A DNA stretch of 64,000 nucleotides from Bradyrhizobium sp. sBnM-33 (lineage in GTDB: Bacteria; Pseudomonadota; Alphaproteobacteria; Rhizobiales; Xanthobacteraceae): the NCBI RefSeq assembly GCF_032917945.1, contig NZ_CP136624.1:248001-312000 (forward strand). The letters run 5' to 3'. How positions within the stretch are numbered: the first letter of the stretch is position 1; every line of letters starts with the position of its first letter. A program made the translations under genes and the position numbers. The notes beneath the pieces were generated by a model. It searched no databases. It saw nothing but the letters and a program-made list of their open reading frames with translations, and was not told the origin of the DNA. Positions 44,485 to 54,981 of this stretch are shown piece by piece.

Positions 44485-45804
44485 ATGACCGCCGACATCC
44501 GAAAAATCCTCGTGCTCGGCGCCTCCGGCCTGATCGGCCGCTTCGTGACTGACGATCTGCGCGGGAGGGGATTTCGCGTGGTCGGCGTCGCCCGCAAATT
44601 ATCCGCCTCGCAGAAGAACGGCGCGGTCGATCTCGAACTGCCTCTGATGTCGATGGATGCGGCGGCGATGGCGCGCCTGCTGCGCGATCACGGTATCTGC
44701 CTCGTCATCAATTGCCTCGGCGTGCTGCAGGACGGCCCCGGCAGCGACACCGCCGCCGTGCATCGCGAATTCGTTGCGCGGCTGTTGCAGGCGATCCGCG
44801 AAAGCCGCCTCGCGATCCGGCTGGTGCATATCTCGATTCCCGGCTCCGCCGAGACCGACGCCACCGCCTTCAGCACCACCAAGCGCGAGGCCGAACGGCT
44901 GATCGCAGGTTCCGGCGTCCCGTACACGATCCTGCGGCCGGGTTTCGTGGTGGCATTGGCCGCCTATGGCGGCAGCGCCATGCTGCGCTCGGTTGCGGCG
45001 CTTCCGATCGATCTTTCGCCTGCCGAACGGCTCACGCCATTCCAGCCCGTCGCCATGGAGGATATCGCCGCGACCATCGCCTGGCTTGCCGCGCGCGATC
45101 CGGGCGAGGCGAACGCCGTGACGTGGGACCTGATGCAGGAGCAGCCGGTCACGCTCGGCGACGTCATCGATCAATTTCGCGAGGTGTTCGGCACCGGCAA
45201 ATGGTGGCGCATTGCGATGCCGGCGTTCCTGCTCGATCTCGGCGCCAGGCTCGGCGACCTCACGAGCTTGCTCGGCTGGACGCCGCCGATGCGGACGACG
45301 GCGATTGCGGAACTGCGGCGCGGCGTCAGCGGCAGCCCTGCCGGCTGGATGGCCGCCACCGGCATCATACCGAAGACGATCGGGCAAATGGCGGGAAAAC
45401 GCGTAGCGACCATCCAGGACAAATGGTTCGCCCGGCTGTTTCCGATCAAGGCCTTGATGATCGCAAGCCTCGTGCTGTTCTGGGTCGCCTCCGGCTTCAT
45501 TGCACTGGTGATTTCCTATGACGCGGCGGCCGGAATCCTGCGCAGCCACGGCTTTCCGCCGGCGCTCGTCGCCCCCATTACCGTGGGCACCAGCCTGATG
45601 GATATGACCATCGGCGCGCTGATAGCGTTCCGCCGCACCTCGGCATTTGGCCTTATTGCAGGTATTGTTGCATCGCTCGGCTATATGGCCGGCGCCACAA
45701 TCCTGACGCCGGACCTCTGGATCGAGCCGCTCGGTGCGCTGGTGAAGACGGGACCCGCGATCGTGCTGATGCTGGTGGCGCTGCTGACGTTGGATAACCG
45801 ATGA
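44485..45804 (+). CDS. SDR-type NAD(P)-binding protein fused to a DoxX-like membrane domain
   Basis: 439 residues from ATG 44485. Residues 1-300 form an atypical SDR: ILVLGASGLIGRFVTDDL (nucleotide motif at 8-25), INCLGVLQDGPG, and STTKREAERLIAGSGVPYTILRPGFV (Tyr-Lys replaced by a different arrangement, as in NAD(P)H-binding atypical SDRs). Residues about 305-437 hold four hydrophobic helices (for example ALMIASLVLFWVASGFIALVIS) of a DoxX-like domain. It is 11 bp upstream of the DCC gene, so the two are co-transcribed. The role of the fusion is unknown; a membrane redox function is plausible. Confidence 0.88.
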   Translation: MTADIRKILVLGASGLIGRFVTDDLRGRGFRVVGVARKLSASQKNGAVDLELPLMSMDAAAMARLLRDHGICLVINCLGVLQDGPGSDTAAVHREFVARLLQAIRESRLAIRLVHISIPGSAETDATAFSTTKREAERLIAGSGVPYTILRPGFVVALAAYGGSAMLRSVAALPIDLSPAERLTPFQPVAMEDIAATIAWLAARDPGEANAVTWDLMQEQPVTLGDVIDQFREVFGTGKWWRIAMPAFLLDLGARLGDLTSLLGWTPPMRTTAIAELRRGVSGSPAGWMAATGIIPKTIGQMAGKRVATIQDKWFARLFPIKALMIASLVLFWVASGFIALVISYDAAAGILRSHGFPPALVAPITVGTSLMDMTIGALIAFRRTSAFGLIAGIVASLGYMAGATILTPDLWIEPLGALVKTGPAIVLMLVALLTLDNR

Positions 45805-45814
45805 GCCCAAACCT

Positions 45815-46222
45815 GTGACCCAATGGCCCGATGATGACGTGATCCTCTATGACGGCGTCTGCGTCTTCTGCTCCCGCTGGGTCCGCTTCGTCGCAAGACG
45901 CGACATCGAGCGGAGGTTTCGTTTCACCGCGATCCAGTCGGCGTATGGCACACGACTGGCGCAGGCATTTGGCATCGATCCCAACGATCCTGACACCAAT
46001 GCTGTGGTGCATGGAGGCGTCGCGTATCTCAAATCGGACGCCGCTTTGACAGTACTCAGCATGCTGCCGGGCTGGCGATGGACGCGGGCGCTGTTTGCCG
46101 TGCCGAAGCCGCTGCGCGACGCTGTCTACAGCCTCGTGGCGAAAAACCGCTATCGGATATTCGGGAAGTACGAGGAATGCTTTGTGCCGGATGCAGAGAT
46201 GCGGGCGAGGGTGATGGAGTAG
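45815..46222 (+). CDS. Thiol-disulfide oxidoreductase DCC family protein
   Basis: 135 residues from a GTG at 45815; the ATG at 45801 is followed by a stop and cannot be used. The DCC domain begins LYDGVCVFCSRWVRFVARRD, with the eponymous Cys16-x2-Cys19 motif, and includes FRFTAIQSAYG and YLKSDAALTVLSML. Proteins of this family are thioredoxin-like, but few have been characterised. Tight spacing (11 bp) after the SDR-DoxX gene suggests a shared function. Confidence 0.93.
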   Translation: MTQWPDDDVILYDGVCVFCSRWVRFVARRDIERRFRFTAIQSAYGTRLAQAFGIDPNDPDTNAVVHGGVAYLKSDAALTVLSMLPGWRWTRALFAVPKPLRDAVYSLVAKNRYRIFGKYEECFVPDAEMRARVME

Positions 46223-46240
46223 GAAAGAACGTCGCCTCAA

Positions 46241-46327
46241 CCGTCATTGCGAGGAGCAAAGCGACGAAGCAATCCATCGGCCCGTTATGCTGCGCGATGG
46301 ATTGCTTCGCTTCGCTCGCAATGACGG
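46241..46327. repeat. Palindromic intergenic element (CGTCATTGCGAGG...CTCGCAATGACGG)
   Basis: Left arm CCGTCATTGCGAGGAGCAAA, with GCGACGAAGCAATCCATCG, is complementary to GCGATGGATTGCTTCGCTTC and GCTCGCAATGACGG. The same element occurs at 62955-63032. It is a very common alphaproteobacterial repeat, placed here between convergent genes. Confidence 0.8.
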
Positions 46328-46335
46328 CGTAGACG

Positions 46336-47595
46336 TCAGCGCTTCGTCGTCGCCGCCAAAACTTCCTCCGCCGCCCGCTCACCCGAATCCCTTGCCCCAT
46401 GCGCGGTCGAGAAGAACTCCGGCGAGGTCGCCTCTCCCGCAAAGAACAGCCGGCCGTCGACCGGGGCCGCGAGCACCGCCCGATCTCCCGCATGGCCCGG
46501 CAGCGCGTGCGAATAAGAGCCTCGGGCGAAAGGATCATGCGCCCAGCGCGACTCCGCGAGCGGCTTTAGCTTGCGGCGAAAATCGTTGCCGAGGATCGAG
46601 ACGATCTCGTCGATGCTAGCCGCGGACAGCGCGCCAGGGCCGGCATCTTCCAGCGATTGCGCAAAGCGGCCGCCGAAAAAGCCTTCAATGCAGGGTTGAC
46701 CGAATGGGCGGATGTGATAGGTGCCCATTTCGGTACGCATGGTGGCGGCGCGCAGATTGCCCTCTACGGGCAGCGCCTCCGGCTGATCCACTGCCAGCGT
46801 CACCTTGTCGGCGAGGCCGAGCGGCAGGCCGCGCGCGGCATCGACCTTTTGCGGCAACGGCGGCTGAAAGCGGATCCCTTCGTCGGCGATCAGGCCGGTC
46901 GGCACCGTGATGATCACCTTGTCGGCCGTCAGCGTGCCGCGCGATGTCTCGATGCGGATGCGCTTGGTGGAATGATCGATCAGCGTCACGGCGCAATTGA
47001 GCGCCACAGGACATGTCGCGCCATAGGCCGCCACGAGCGCGCCATAGCCGCGGCGGACGCGCCAGTTAATGTCGGTATCTTCATAGGCGTCCATGTCGAG
47101 GATGGAGACCTGGTCGAGCTCGCAGCCGTTGACGTAAGTCGAGATCGCATCGATCATCGGGTTCCAGCGATTGCCAGGCTCCAGATAAAGGCTCGCAGCG
47201 CAGTCGCGGCCATTCTTCGCGGCTTCCGCCGCCGCTACTTCGGCGCGGTCGTAGAACGCATTGAGCGCGTGCATGAAGTCGTCGCGCTCTGCTTGCGGAA
47301 ACGCCTTGCCGTGAGCGCGCTCGCGCCAGGGCGGCAGTGACCTGTTGATCTCGAAACCGAGCTGTTCGGCGATTTTGACAAAGGAGTTCTCATCCGCCGA
47401 ATGCAGCCAGCCGCAGCCGACGTCGAAGGTGACGTCAGGCGAGGCCATGATGGTGTGCGCGCGGCCGCCGACGCGGTCACGCGCTTCCAGCACGATGACA
47501 GAGAGGCCGGAATTTTTCAGTGCGTTCGCCGCACCGAGCCCGGCAGCGCCGGCGCCGATGATGGCAACATCGATTGATGAGGGGAGGGACGTCAT
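46336..47595 (-). CDS. Flavin monoamine oxidase family protein
   Basis: 419 residues. FAD-binding Rossmann motif VAIIGAGAAGLGAANAL at residues 9-25, followed by LEARDRVGGRAHT, identifies an amine-oxidase-family flavoenzyme. The C-terminal GRLFFAGEATSPEFFSTAHGARDSG is the matching FAD contact. No signal peptide is visible. Bacterial relatives oxidise amines, polyamines or amino acids; the substrate is not clear. It is flanked by dispersed repeats on both sides, so probably monocistronic. Confidence 0.93.
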   Translation of the reverse strand: MTSLPSSIDVAIIGAGAAGLGAANALKNSGLSVIVLEARDRVGGRAHTIMASPDVTFDVGCGWLHSADENSFVKIAEQLGFEINRSLPPWRERAHGKAFPQAERDDFMHALNAFYDRAEVAAAEAAKNGRDCAASLYLEPGNRWNPMIDAISTYVNGCELDQVSILDMDAYEDTDINWRVRRGYGALVAAYGATCPVALNCAVTLIDHSTKRIRIETSRGTLTADKVIITVPTGLIADEGIRFQPPLPQKVDAARGLPLGLADKVTLAVDQPEALPVEGNLRAATMRTEMGTYHIRPFGQPCIEGFFGGRFAQSLEDAGPGALSAASIDEIVSILGNDFRRKLKPLAESRWAHDPFARGSYSHALPGHAGDRAVLAAPVDGRLFFAGEATSPEFFSTAHGARDSGERAAEEVLAATTKR

Positions 47596-47654
47596 GGGAC
47601 GCCTCTAGCATGTTCGATGCCGTGCCAGAAGCCGCCTCGAGCATAGCTGTCATC

Positions 47655-47808
47655 GCGAAGGGAAGACGATGCTATCGTGTCCCGGACGCGGTGCAGCGTG
47701 TAACGCTGCTCCGCAGAGCCGGCACCCGTAGGGTGCCACGAACGCTTGGGCCCCGGCTCAGCAGCGCACCGCTATCGCGCTGCGCTGCGTCCGGGGCGCG
47801 AGATCTAC
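47655..47808. repeat. Dispersed mosaic repeat (GTGTCCCGGACGCGGTGCAG...)
   Basis: CGTGTCCCGGACGCGGTGCAG, CGTGTAACGCTGCTCCGCAGAG and GGGCCCCGGCTCAGCAGCGC are followed by GCGCTGCGCTGCGTCCGGGGC, closing a ~120-bp stem. I recognise this as an abundant Bradyrhizobium intergenic repeat. It lies downstream of typA and upstream of the amine oxidase start. Confidence 0.7.
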
Positions 47809-49635
<1,827 letters not shown>

Positions 49636-49672
49636 GGCTCTTCTTCTGGTCGTGCAGGTGGAGGCGCGATCT

Positions 49673-49712
49673 CACCGGAAAACCGGGACCCACTTTTCCG
49701 GATCGCGCTCAA
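49673..49712. repeat. Short dispersed repeat (CCGGAAAACCGGGACCCACT...)
   Basis: Reverse-orientation partial copy of the GATCCGGAAAAGTGGGAACC element (40877), here CACCGGAAAACCGGGACCCA followed by CTTTTCCGGATCGCG, lying in the leader of typA. Confidence 0.6.
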
Positions 49713-49754
49713 AGCCTGGAATGCGAACGGGGCCACGGCTCAAACCTGGCCCCA

Positions 49755-49785
49755 AAAAGGAAGCCCGGCCAAAAGGACCGGGCAC
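49755..49785 (-). terminator. Probable terminator between the Crp/Fnr gene and typA
   Basis: On the minus strand GCCCGG-TCCTTTTGG-CCGGGC is followed by TTCCTTTTT. This stem-loop with a T-rich tail lies about 100 bp after the regulator stop, and should stop read-through into typA. Confidence 0.7.
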
Positions 49786-49880
49786 ACCTTACGCGTTGCG
49801 GCGCAATATATTCAGAAAACGCCAAAAAACAATGGTTCGTTTGGCATTTGGTTAGCCGATTTTGGGCATGGGCGCCGGGC

Positions 49881-50636
49881 TCAGTTGCCCGTTTCGGGGT
49901 CGGGATAGACCCCGCGCAAAACCTCATCAAAATGGGCTTTGACCGCCTCGTTACAGCGGCAGGACCGGTTCCGCAGCGTGTCCCGGTTACGGACCAGGAT
50001 CGAGCCGCGCCGGGTTTCCAGCGTGCCTTCCACCCTGAAAGTCTGAATAACCCGGCTGGCGTAGGAGCGGCCGACGCCGAGCAGGGTCGCCAGTTGCTCA
50101 TGGGTCAGCGGCACGACGTCATCGCCATCGGTGCGCTCCATTGCCGAAATGACCCATTTCGCGGTGCGCTGTTCGATCGAATGGATCGCGTTGCAGGCGG
50201 TGGACTGGAAGATTTGCGCCAGCATGCAATCCGCATAGCGTGCGAAAATGTTGCTCAGCGTGCGTGACTTCGATTTCGCCACATCGAGCTTTCCGACCGG
50301 GAGCCGCACGAACGGCCCAGCGAATTTGACCGTGATGCGGGTATAGGCTGGGAGATGGCCGTGACTGACGATGCCGCCGACCGCACCCTCGCGACCGATC
50401 AGAACGGTTTCGACATCGCGGCCATCCTCGTTGGCGACCATGTAGGAGACGAGGCTGGGGCCGCAGGGAAAATGGACGGTCTCGACGTTGTCGCCGGGGT
50501 TGTAGAGCAGGTCGTTCGGTTGGGTCTCGACCGGAACGAGATGTGGTTCGATCAATCCGAAGTCGGCGTCGTTCAAGCGACGCAGCAGGTTATTGAACGG
50601 CCGAACATCGGCCGTCACATCGCGTCGCGTGAGCAT
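49881..50636 (-). CDS. Crp/Fnr family transcriptional regulator
   Basis: 251 residues. An N-terminal cyclic-nucleotide-binding-like beta-barrel (about 20-130) is followed by a helix-turn-helix domain (about 155-235) with LTHEQLATLLGVGRSYASRVIQTFRVEGTLETRRGSILVRN. The FNR-type N-terminal cysteine cluster is absent, so it does not bind an Fe-S cluster in that way, and the cAMP-binding RxS pattern is not clear. Extra cysteines at the C-terminus (NRSCRCNEAVK) are notable. It diverges from a single-domain response regulator, which may be its target. Confidence 0.92.
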   Translation of the reverse strand: MLTRRDVTADVRPFNNLLRRLNDADFGLIEPHLVPVETQPNDLLYNPGDNVETVHFPCGPSLVSYMVANEDGRDVETVLIGREGAVGGIVSHGHLPAYTRITVKFAGPFVRLPVGKLDVAKSKSRTLSNIFARYADCMLAQIFQSTACNAIHSIEQRTAKWVISAMERTDGDDVVPLTHEQLATLLGVGRSYASRVIQTFRVEGTLETRRGSILVRNRDTLRNRSCRCNEAVKAHFDEVLRGVYPDPETGN

Positions 50637-50684
50637 CGGTGGCCCCTGTTTCCCTCAATATAATCGGTTTGGCTCCGTCCATAT

Positions 50685-50698
50685 GTTCACAAGTGAAC
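50685..50698. promoter_or_regulatory. Palindrome between divergent regulator genes, candidate operator
   Basis: GTTCAC-AA-GTGAAC, a 6+6 inverted repeat, lies 49-62 bp upstream of the Crp/Fnr start. A second short palindrome GTTCCGGAAC lies near 50730. Either could be a binding site for the regulator itself; neither matches a classic CRP (TGTGA-N6-TCACA) or FNR/FixK (TTGAT-N4-ATCAA) site. Confidence 0.4.
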
Positions 50699-50837
50699 AG
50701 ACGATAGAACGAAGATATGGTGGTTTCAGTTCCGGAACCGGCGGATGCGCTTTTGCGAGGCATTAGGCCGACCGCCAATTTCCGGGGCTTCGGCCCGGAT
50801 CCCGATCAAAATCTTGAACTCTGGAACCGGCGAGAAC

Positions 50838-51218
50838 ATGGACCGCGCCCCCCATGACGGCATGCCCTGCGACGTGCTGGTCGTTGAAGACGATCCGATC
50901 ATCGCACTCGATTTTGAAGACACCATTCTGGGTTTTGGCGTGAAGACGGTGCGGATCGCCGCGAACGTGGCCAAGGCGCTCGAATTGATCGCCCATCGGC
51001 CGCCGGAGTTTGCGCTGCTCGACGTCAGCCTTATCCGCGAAAAGAGCTTTGCCGTCGCCGAACGGCTCGAGGTGCTGAAGATCCCGTTTGTCTTCGTCAC
51101 CGGCTATGGCGCGGACGCTCTGCTGCCGGCGGCATTTGCGGCGAAGCCGCGTCTGCCAAAACCCTGTTCGGCCGAAGCGCTTGAGGCGCTGCTAAAGAAC
51201 AGCCGCGTCATGCCTTGA
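50838..51218 (+). CDS. Single-domain response regulator (CheY-like receiver)
   Basis: 126 residues from ATG 50838. A lone receiver domain with intact phosphorylation chemistry: acidic pair VVEDDP, phospho-acceptor Asp in LLDVSL, Thr in FVTGYG and Lys in LPKPCS. No output domain, so it must act through a partner or as a phosphate sink. No histidine kinase gene adjoins. Sequence style (FVTGYG, RLPKPC) is that of rhizobial stand-alone receivers, often linked to HWE/HisKA_2 kinases. Confidence 0.9.
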   Translation: MDRAPHDGMPCDVLVVEDDPIIALDFEDTILGFGVKTVRIAANVAKALELIAHRPPEFALLDVSLIREKSFAVAERLEVLKIPFVFVTGYGADALLPAAFAAKPRLPKPCSAEALEALLKNSRVMP

Positions 51219-51240
51219 GCGGTTGCGGCCGGCACAGCAA

Positions 51241-52827
51241 TTACACCGGCTTGGGATCGAGCGTCGTCGACCACAAGGCAACATCGGCGCGGTCGCGCAA
51301 GGTCACCGTCATCTGCCCGCTGCCGCCGTCGATCCTGACATGGCCGAAAAACTGCATGCCCGCCGACGGCGGCAGGTTTTGATTGCCCGGCCCCGGCGCC
51401 TTGATGAACTTCACCTCGGGCCCGAAGGTGTTGTCGAGCTCATTCGGACCGAACGACCCGGCGTGCAGGGGACCAGCGACGAACTCCCAGAACGGGTCGA
51501 ATTCCCCAAACTGCGCCTTGTCGGGATTGTAGTAATGCGCGGCCGCGTAGTGCACATCCGCCGTCAGCCACACGGTGTTGACCACGCTCGACGTCTTGAT
51601 GAAGCGCAGGAGGTCGGCGATCTCCAGTTCACGGCCGCGCGGCGGGCCGTCGCTTTGCGCAACGGCCTCCGAGCCCTTCTTGTTGCGCGCATCGTCATAG
51701 ACGATGAGGCCGAGCGGCATGTCGGATGCGATCACCTTCCAGGTGGCGCGCGAATTCAACAGCTCCCGTTTCAGCCAGGCGAGCTGCGCCGGCCCGAGAA
51801 AGTAGCTTTCCGGCCCGTAAGCAGCCTCCTGGTTCGCGCCATTCGGTCCGCGATAGCTGCGCTCGTCCAGCACGAACACGTCGAGATGCGGGCCATAATG
51901 AATCGTGCGGTAGATTCGCCCCGGCTCCGCGATGCTCGCGCGAATCGGATACATCTCGTGGAAGGCGCGCGCTGAGCGGGCGGCGAGCAGGGCGACGTTG
52001 CGCTCCTTGTAGGCGGCAGGCAGCTCCTTGGAAGACGACCAATTGTTGACGACTTCGTGGTCGTCCCATTGCACGAAGACCGGCACTTCGGCATTGAACG
52101 CGCGCAGATGCTCGTCCATGAAATTGTACCTGTGCGCAGCGCGAAATTCATCGAGCGTTTCGGCGACCTTTGCCTTCTCGGGCGTCGTCACGTTCTTCCA
52201 GAGCTTGCCGTCGGCAAGCGTCACCTCGCCCTTGATCGGGCCGTCCGCATAGACGGTGTCGCCGGAGTGCAGCAGGAAATCCGGGCGAAGCTTGCGCATG
52301 GTCGCGAAGGTGAGCATACCGCCGTCATCCGGGTTGATGCCCCAGCCCTGTCCGGCAACGTCACCGCCCCAAACGAAGCTGACGTCGCGGCGGTCGCCAG
52401 GCGCGGTGCGGAACCGCCCGACCACCGGCGCGCTTTCGATGCCGGTATGGGCGAGGTCGCGAAACCGGACGCGATAGAAGATCTCCTGCCCGGCAGGCAG
52501 GTTCTCCAGCAGCATCTTCGCGGTGAAGTCGCTTTCGGGCAGCGCTGCGATCGGGGGCAAAGCCCATGCGTTGGCAAAGGATTCCGACGTGGCGACTTCA
52601 ACAAGCATTTGCGAGGGGCGGTCGGCGCGCGCCCATACGACGCCACCATCGGCGCCGACATCGCCAGATTGCACGCCGGAGGTGACGACGGGCCGGTCCG
52701 CGGCGCGGCTGAGATAGGGCATCGCAACCGCGCCGATCGCGCCGGCGCCCACGCTCGCGAGGAACCGGCGTCGGGAAATTCCGTGGAGACCATCGGGGGA
52801 AGTTCTGCGGAACAACCTGAACGTCAT
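51241..52827 (-). CDS. phoD: Alkaline phosphatase PhoD family protein, Tat exported
   Basis: 528 residues. The N-terminus has a twin-arginine signal (ISRRRFLASVGAGAIGAVAMP, cleavage near SRAAD). PhoD enzymes are Ca/Fe-dependent periplasmic phosphomonoesterases and phosphodiesterases. Metal-ligand motifs are visible: VWGGDVAGQGWG, LLHSGDTVYADGPI, FVQWDDHEVVNNW and WLTADVHYAAAHYY. The PhoD N-terminal domain (SGVQSGDVGADGGVVWARAD) precedes the catalytic part. Regulation by phosphate is likely in the family, but I see no clear Pho box within the 90 bp upstream. Confidence 0.95.
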   Translation of the reverse strand: MTFRLFRRTSPDGLHGISRRRFLASVGAGAIGAVAMPYLSRAADRPVVTSGVQSGDVGADGGVVWARADRPSQMLVEVATSESFANAWALPPIAALPESDFTAKMLLENLPAGQEIFYRVRFRDLAHTGIESAPVVGRFRTAPGDRRDVSFVWGGDVAGQGWGINPDDGGMLTFATMRKLRPDFLLHSGDTVYADGPIKGEVTLADGKLWKNVTTPEKAKVAETLDEFRAAHRYNFMDEHLRAFNAEVPVFVQWDDHEVVNNWSSSKELPAAYKERNVALLAARSARAFHEMYPIRASIAEPGRIYRTIHYGPHLDVFVLDERSYRGPNGANQEAAYGPESYFLGPAQLAWLKRELLNSRATWKVIASDMPLGLIVYDDARNKKGSEAVAQSDGPPRGRELEIADLLRFIKTSSVVNTVWLTADVHYAAAHYYNPDKAQFGEFDPFWEFVAGPLHAGSFGPNELDNTFGPEVKFIKAPGPGNQNLPPSAGMQFFGHVRIDGGSGQMTVTLRDRADVALWSTTLDPKPV

Positions 52828-52916
52828 GCGAACTTCTTCGGATCTGGAGCGGGCATAGTGATCGCGCCGATAGACCTAGAAAGAATTGATGACGGCTCGA
52901 TTACCGGATCGGCTGA

Positions 52917-54347
52917 TCAGGCGTTGCCGGCCGCACGGAACTGCGCGCTTGCGCGTTGCAGGTTTTGCGGCATGCTCAGCAACAGCGCCTTGCGGTCGGC
53001 GACCGCGTTGTGGAATTGCTCGATCGCGATGTTGAAAGCGGTCAACGTGCCTTCCTCGATCGTGCCGTGTTCGTAGCACAGCAGCGTGTGGCGCAAAATG
53101 TCGTCCGCTTCCGCCTGCATCTGGTCGAGCTCGTCCGTCGAATCGCACTGGCGGGCGGCGCTGAGCATGTCTAGCAGACGGTCGCGCTGCGATGTGTTGA
53201 CGTTGCGCTCGTCCTTCTTGAGATAGCCGGCAAACCACGCGCCGGCGGAACCCATCGCCGACATCGCCATCAACGCCCACCAGATGTAATCGCTGTAGCG
53301 GTCGAGGAAGGTCTTTTCCTCGCCGTCAACAAAGGCGGCGGCGCCGGGATGCACGGGAATCGTGGCGTCCTTGTCGGTGTCGGGCGTCTCGATCTTGGCA
53401 GCCAGCGGAAATTCGTTCTTCAGGTTTTGCCGGATGGCGAACAGTTGGCGGGTAAAGGCGGCAATCGTCGCTTCCGAAACGCCTCTGCGCGCCACGATAT
53501 GGTGGGCGAAGCTGATGGTCTTGACCTCTGCCTCGGGCTTATCAGGCGCGCCACCAAAGGTCCCGGCGGGAATCTCGGAAGCCTCGTAGGCGGGGTGGTT
53601 CTGCGCAATCGCCTCCGCCGAATCGATCGCCAGGAATTTCGGCGTGCCGCCGTCGCGGGTGGAAGCCGCGATCGCGTCCGAAGTGATTTTGCTGTTGACC
53701 GGGCCGGCCGCGAGATAGGCATCTGCCTTCTGGCTGCGAATGGCTTCCGCGGCCTCGTTGGCCGGAAACTGAACGATCTCGACCTTGTCGGGATCGACGC
53801 CGTATTGCCGCAGGATCACCTTGAGTAAATTGACATTGGCCTGGGTGCGGCCGACCACGCCGATGCGTCGGCCGGCGAGCTGCGTAATCTTGGTGATTTC
53901 GGGCGCGGCCCGCTTGCCCCTGACTGCCTTGGCCTTGCCGGCCGACGGCACCCATAATACCGCGACGTTCTTGCGCAGCGTTGCCACAGCCTGCGCGTTC
54001 TTCGGCACATCGAGGTCGCCGCGGATGATGGCGAGATCAGCTTTGCCTTCGCCGAGCAGATTGGCGCTCGCGAGTGCGCCGTCAGTTTGCACCGGACGCA
54101 GCCGAACCTGGCTGTTTCGGGGACTATTGAACGCCTGCGCCAGATTCTGGACGACCTTGAGATCGTCGCTGTTGGCAGGGCCAACTGCGATCCGCAGCGT
54201 CACTGGCCGCATCGCAAAGTAATAACCGGCCGCCAGCGCGCCGACGACGGCCAGCACGCCGGCCAGCGTCACGAATGTCAGCCGTCGTTTCGCAGAGCGG
54301 GGCGAGGGTGCGGCCGGCGTTTCCGCGGAATGGGGGCCGTCGGTCAT
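52917..54347 (-). CDS. TAXI-family TRAP solute-binding protein with two membrane anchors
   Basis: 476 residues from ATG 54347. A short cytoplasmic N-terminus and TM helix (about 23-46, LTFVTLAGVLAVVGALAAGYYF) precede a periplasmic TAXI-type solute-binding domain (about 48-345; LRIAVGPANSDDLK, LAGRRIGVVGRTQANVNLLK). A second TM helix (about 352-374, YIWWALMAMSAMGSAGAWFAGY) leads to a ~95-residue cytoplasmic helical tail. Free TAXI receptors lack this tail, so the protein is fixed in the membrane. No TRAP permease gene is present nearby. A sensory or regulatory role is as plausible as transport. Confidence 0.85.
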   Translation of the reverse strand: MTDGPHSAETPAAPSPRSAKRRLTFVTLAGVLAVVGALAAGYYFAMRPVTLRIAVGPANSDDLKVVQNLAQAFNSPRNSQVRLRPVQTDGALASANLLGEGKADLAIIRGDLDVPKNAQAVATLRKNVAVLWVPSAGKAKAVRGKRAAPEITKITQLAGRRIGVVGRTQANVNLLKVILRQYGVDPDKVEIVQFPANEAAEAIRSQKADAYLAAGPVNSKITSDAIAASTRDGGTPKFLAIDSAEAIAQNHPAYEASEIPAGTFGGAPDKPEAEVKTISFAHHIVARRGVSEATIAAFTRQLFAIRQNLKNEFPLAAKIETPDTDKDATIPVHPGAAAFVDGEEKTFLDRYSDYIWWALMAMSAMGSAGAWFAGYLKKDERNVNTSQRDRLLDMLSAARQCDSTDELDQMQAEADDILRHTLLCYEHGTIEEGTLTAFNIAIEQFHNAVADRKALLLSMPQNLQRASAQFRAAGNA

Positions 54348-54566
54348 CAATCCCCGTACGTTTGAGGGTGGAATTTTCACGCAGCCGGCACGCTTCGGCG
54401 CGCATTCTAGCAAATTTTCTCGCGGAACCTTTGTTACATCTCTGTCATGGTTACCGGCGTCCGAGGCCATCACTGGACGCGCCTTGCATGCCTCTTTTGG
54501 GCATGGGGATCCCCGAAGCGGCCTTGGGTGTTAGGGTGGCAGGCTGATTCAAGCGCGGAGGCGATC

Positions 54567-54872
54567 ATGGCGGAACGGCTGTCGGCAGAAGCGCGAAAAT
54601 CGGCGCTGGCGGAACTGACCGGCTGGTCGGAAACGGCCGGCCGCGAGGCGATTGCCCGCACCTTCACTTTCAAGGACTTCAACGAAGCGTTCGGTTTCAT
54701 GTCCCGCGTCGCTCTCGTGGCCGAAAAGGGCGATCACCATCCGGAATGGAAGAACGTCTACAAGACGGTGGAAGTGGTGCTGGCGACCCATGACGCCGGC
54801 GGCGTCACCAGGCGCGATATCGATCTGGCCAAGGCCATGAACGCCATCGCCAGGCAATTGGGCGTCGCCTAA
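54567..54872 (+). CDS. phhB: 4a-hydroxytetrahydrobiopterin (pterin-4a-carbinolamine) dehydratase
   Basis: 101 residues from ATG 54567, a complete PCD/DCoH domain: [47 protein letters not shown] contains the catalytic histidine pair in GDHHPEW, followed by [28 protein letters not shown]. The enzyme recycles the pterin cofactor of phenylalanine hydroxylase; phhA is not in this window. Longer frame to 54447 rejected. Confidence 0.95.
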   Translation: MAERLSAEARKSALAELTGWSETAGREAIARTFTFKDFNEAFGFMSRVALVAEKGDHHPEWKNVYKTVEVVLATHDAGGVTRRDIDLAKAMNAIARQLGVA

Positions 54873-54981
54873 GGTGGCCTCGCCGCGATCTTGCGGCGGC
54901 GGCCGGACATCCCCAATTCTTTATTCGTACACAGGGTTGGCCGCGGCGATCTACCGCGCCAGATGCGAGGAGAGCGCCGCG

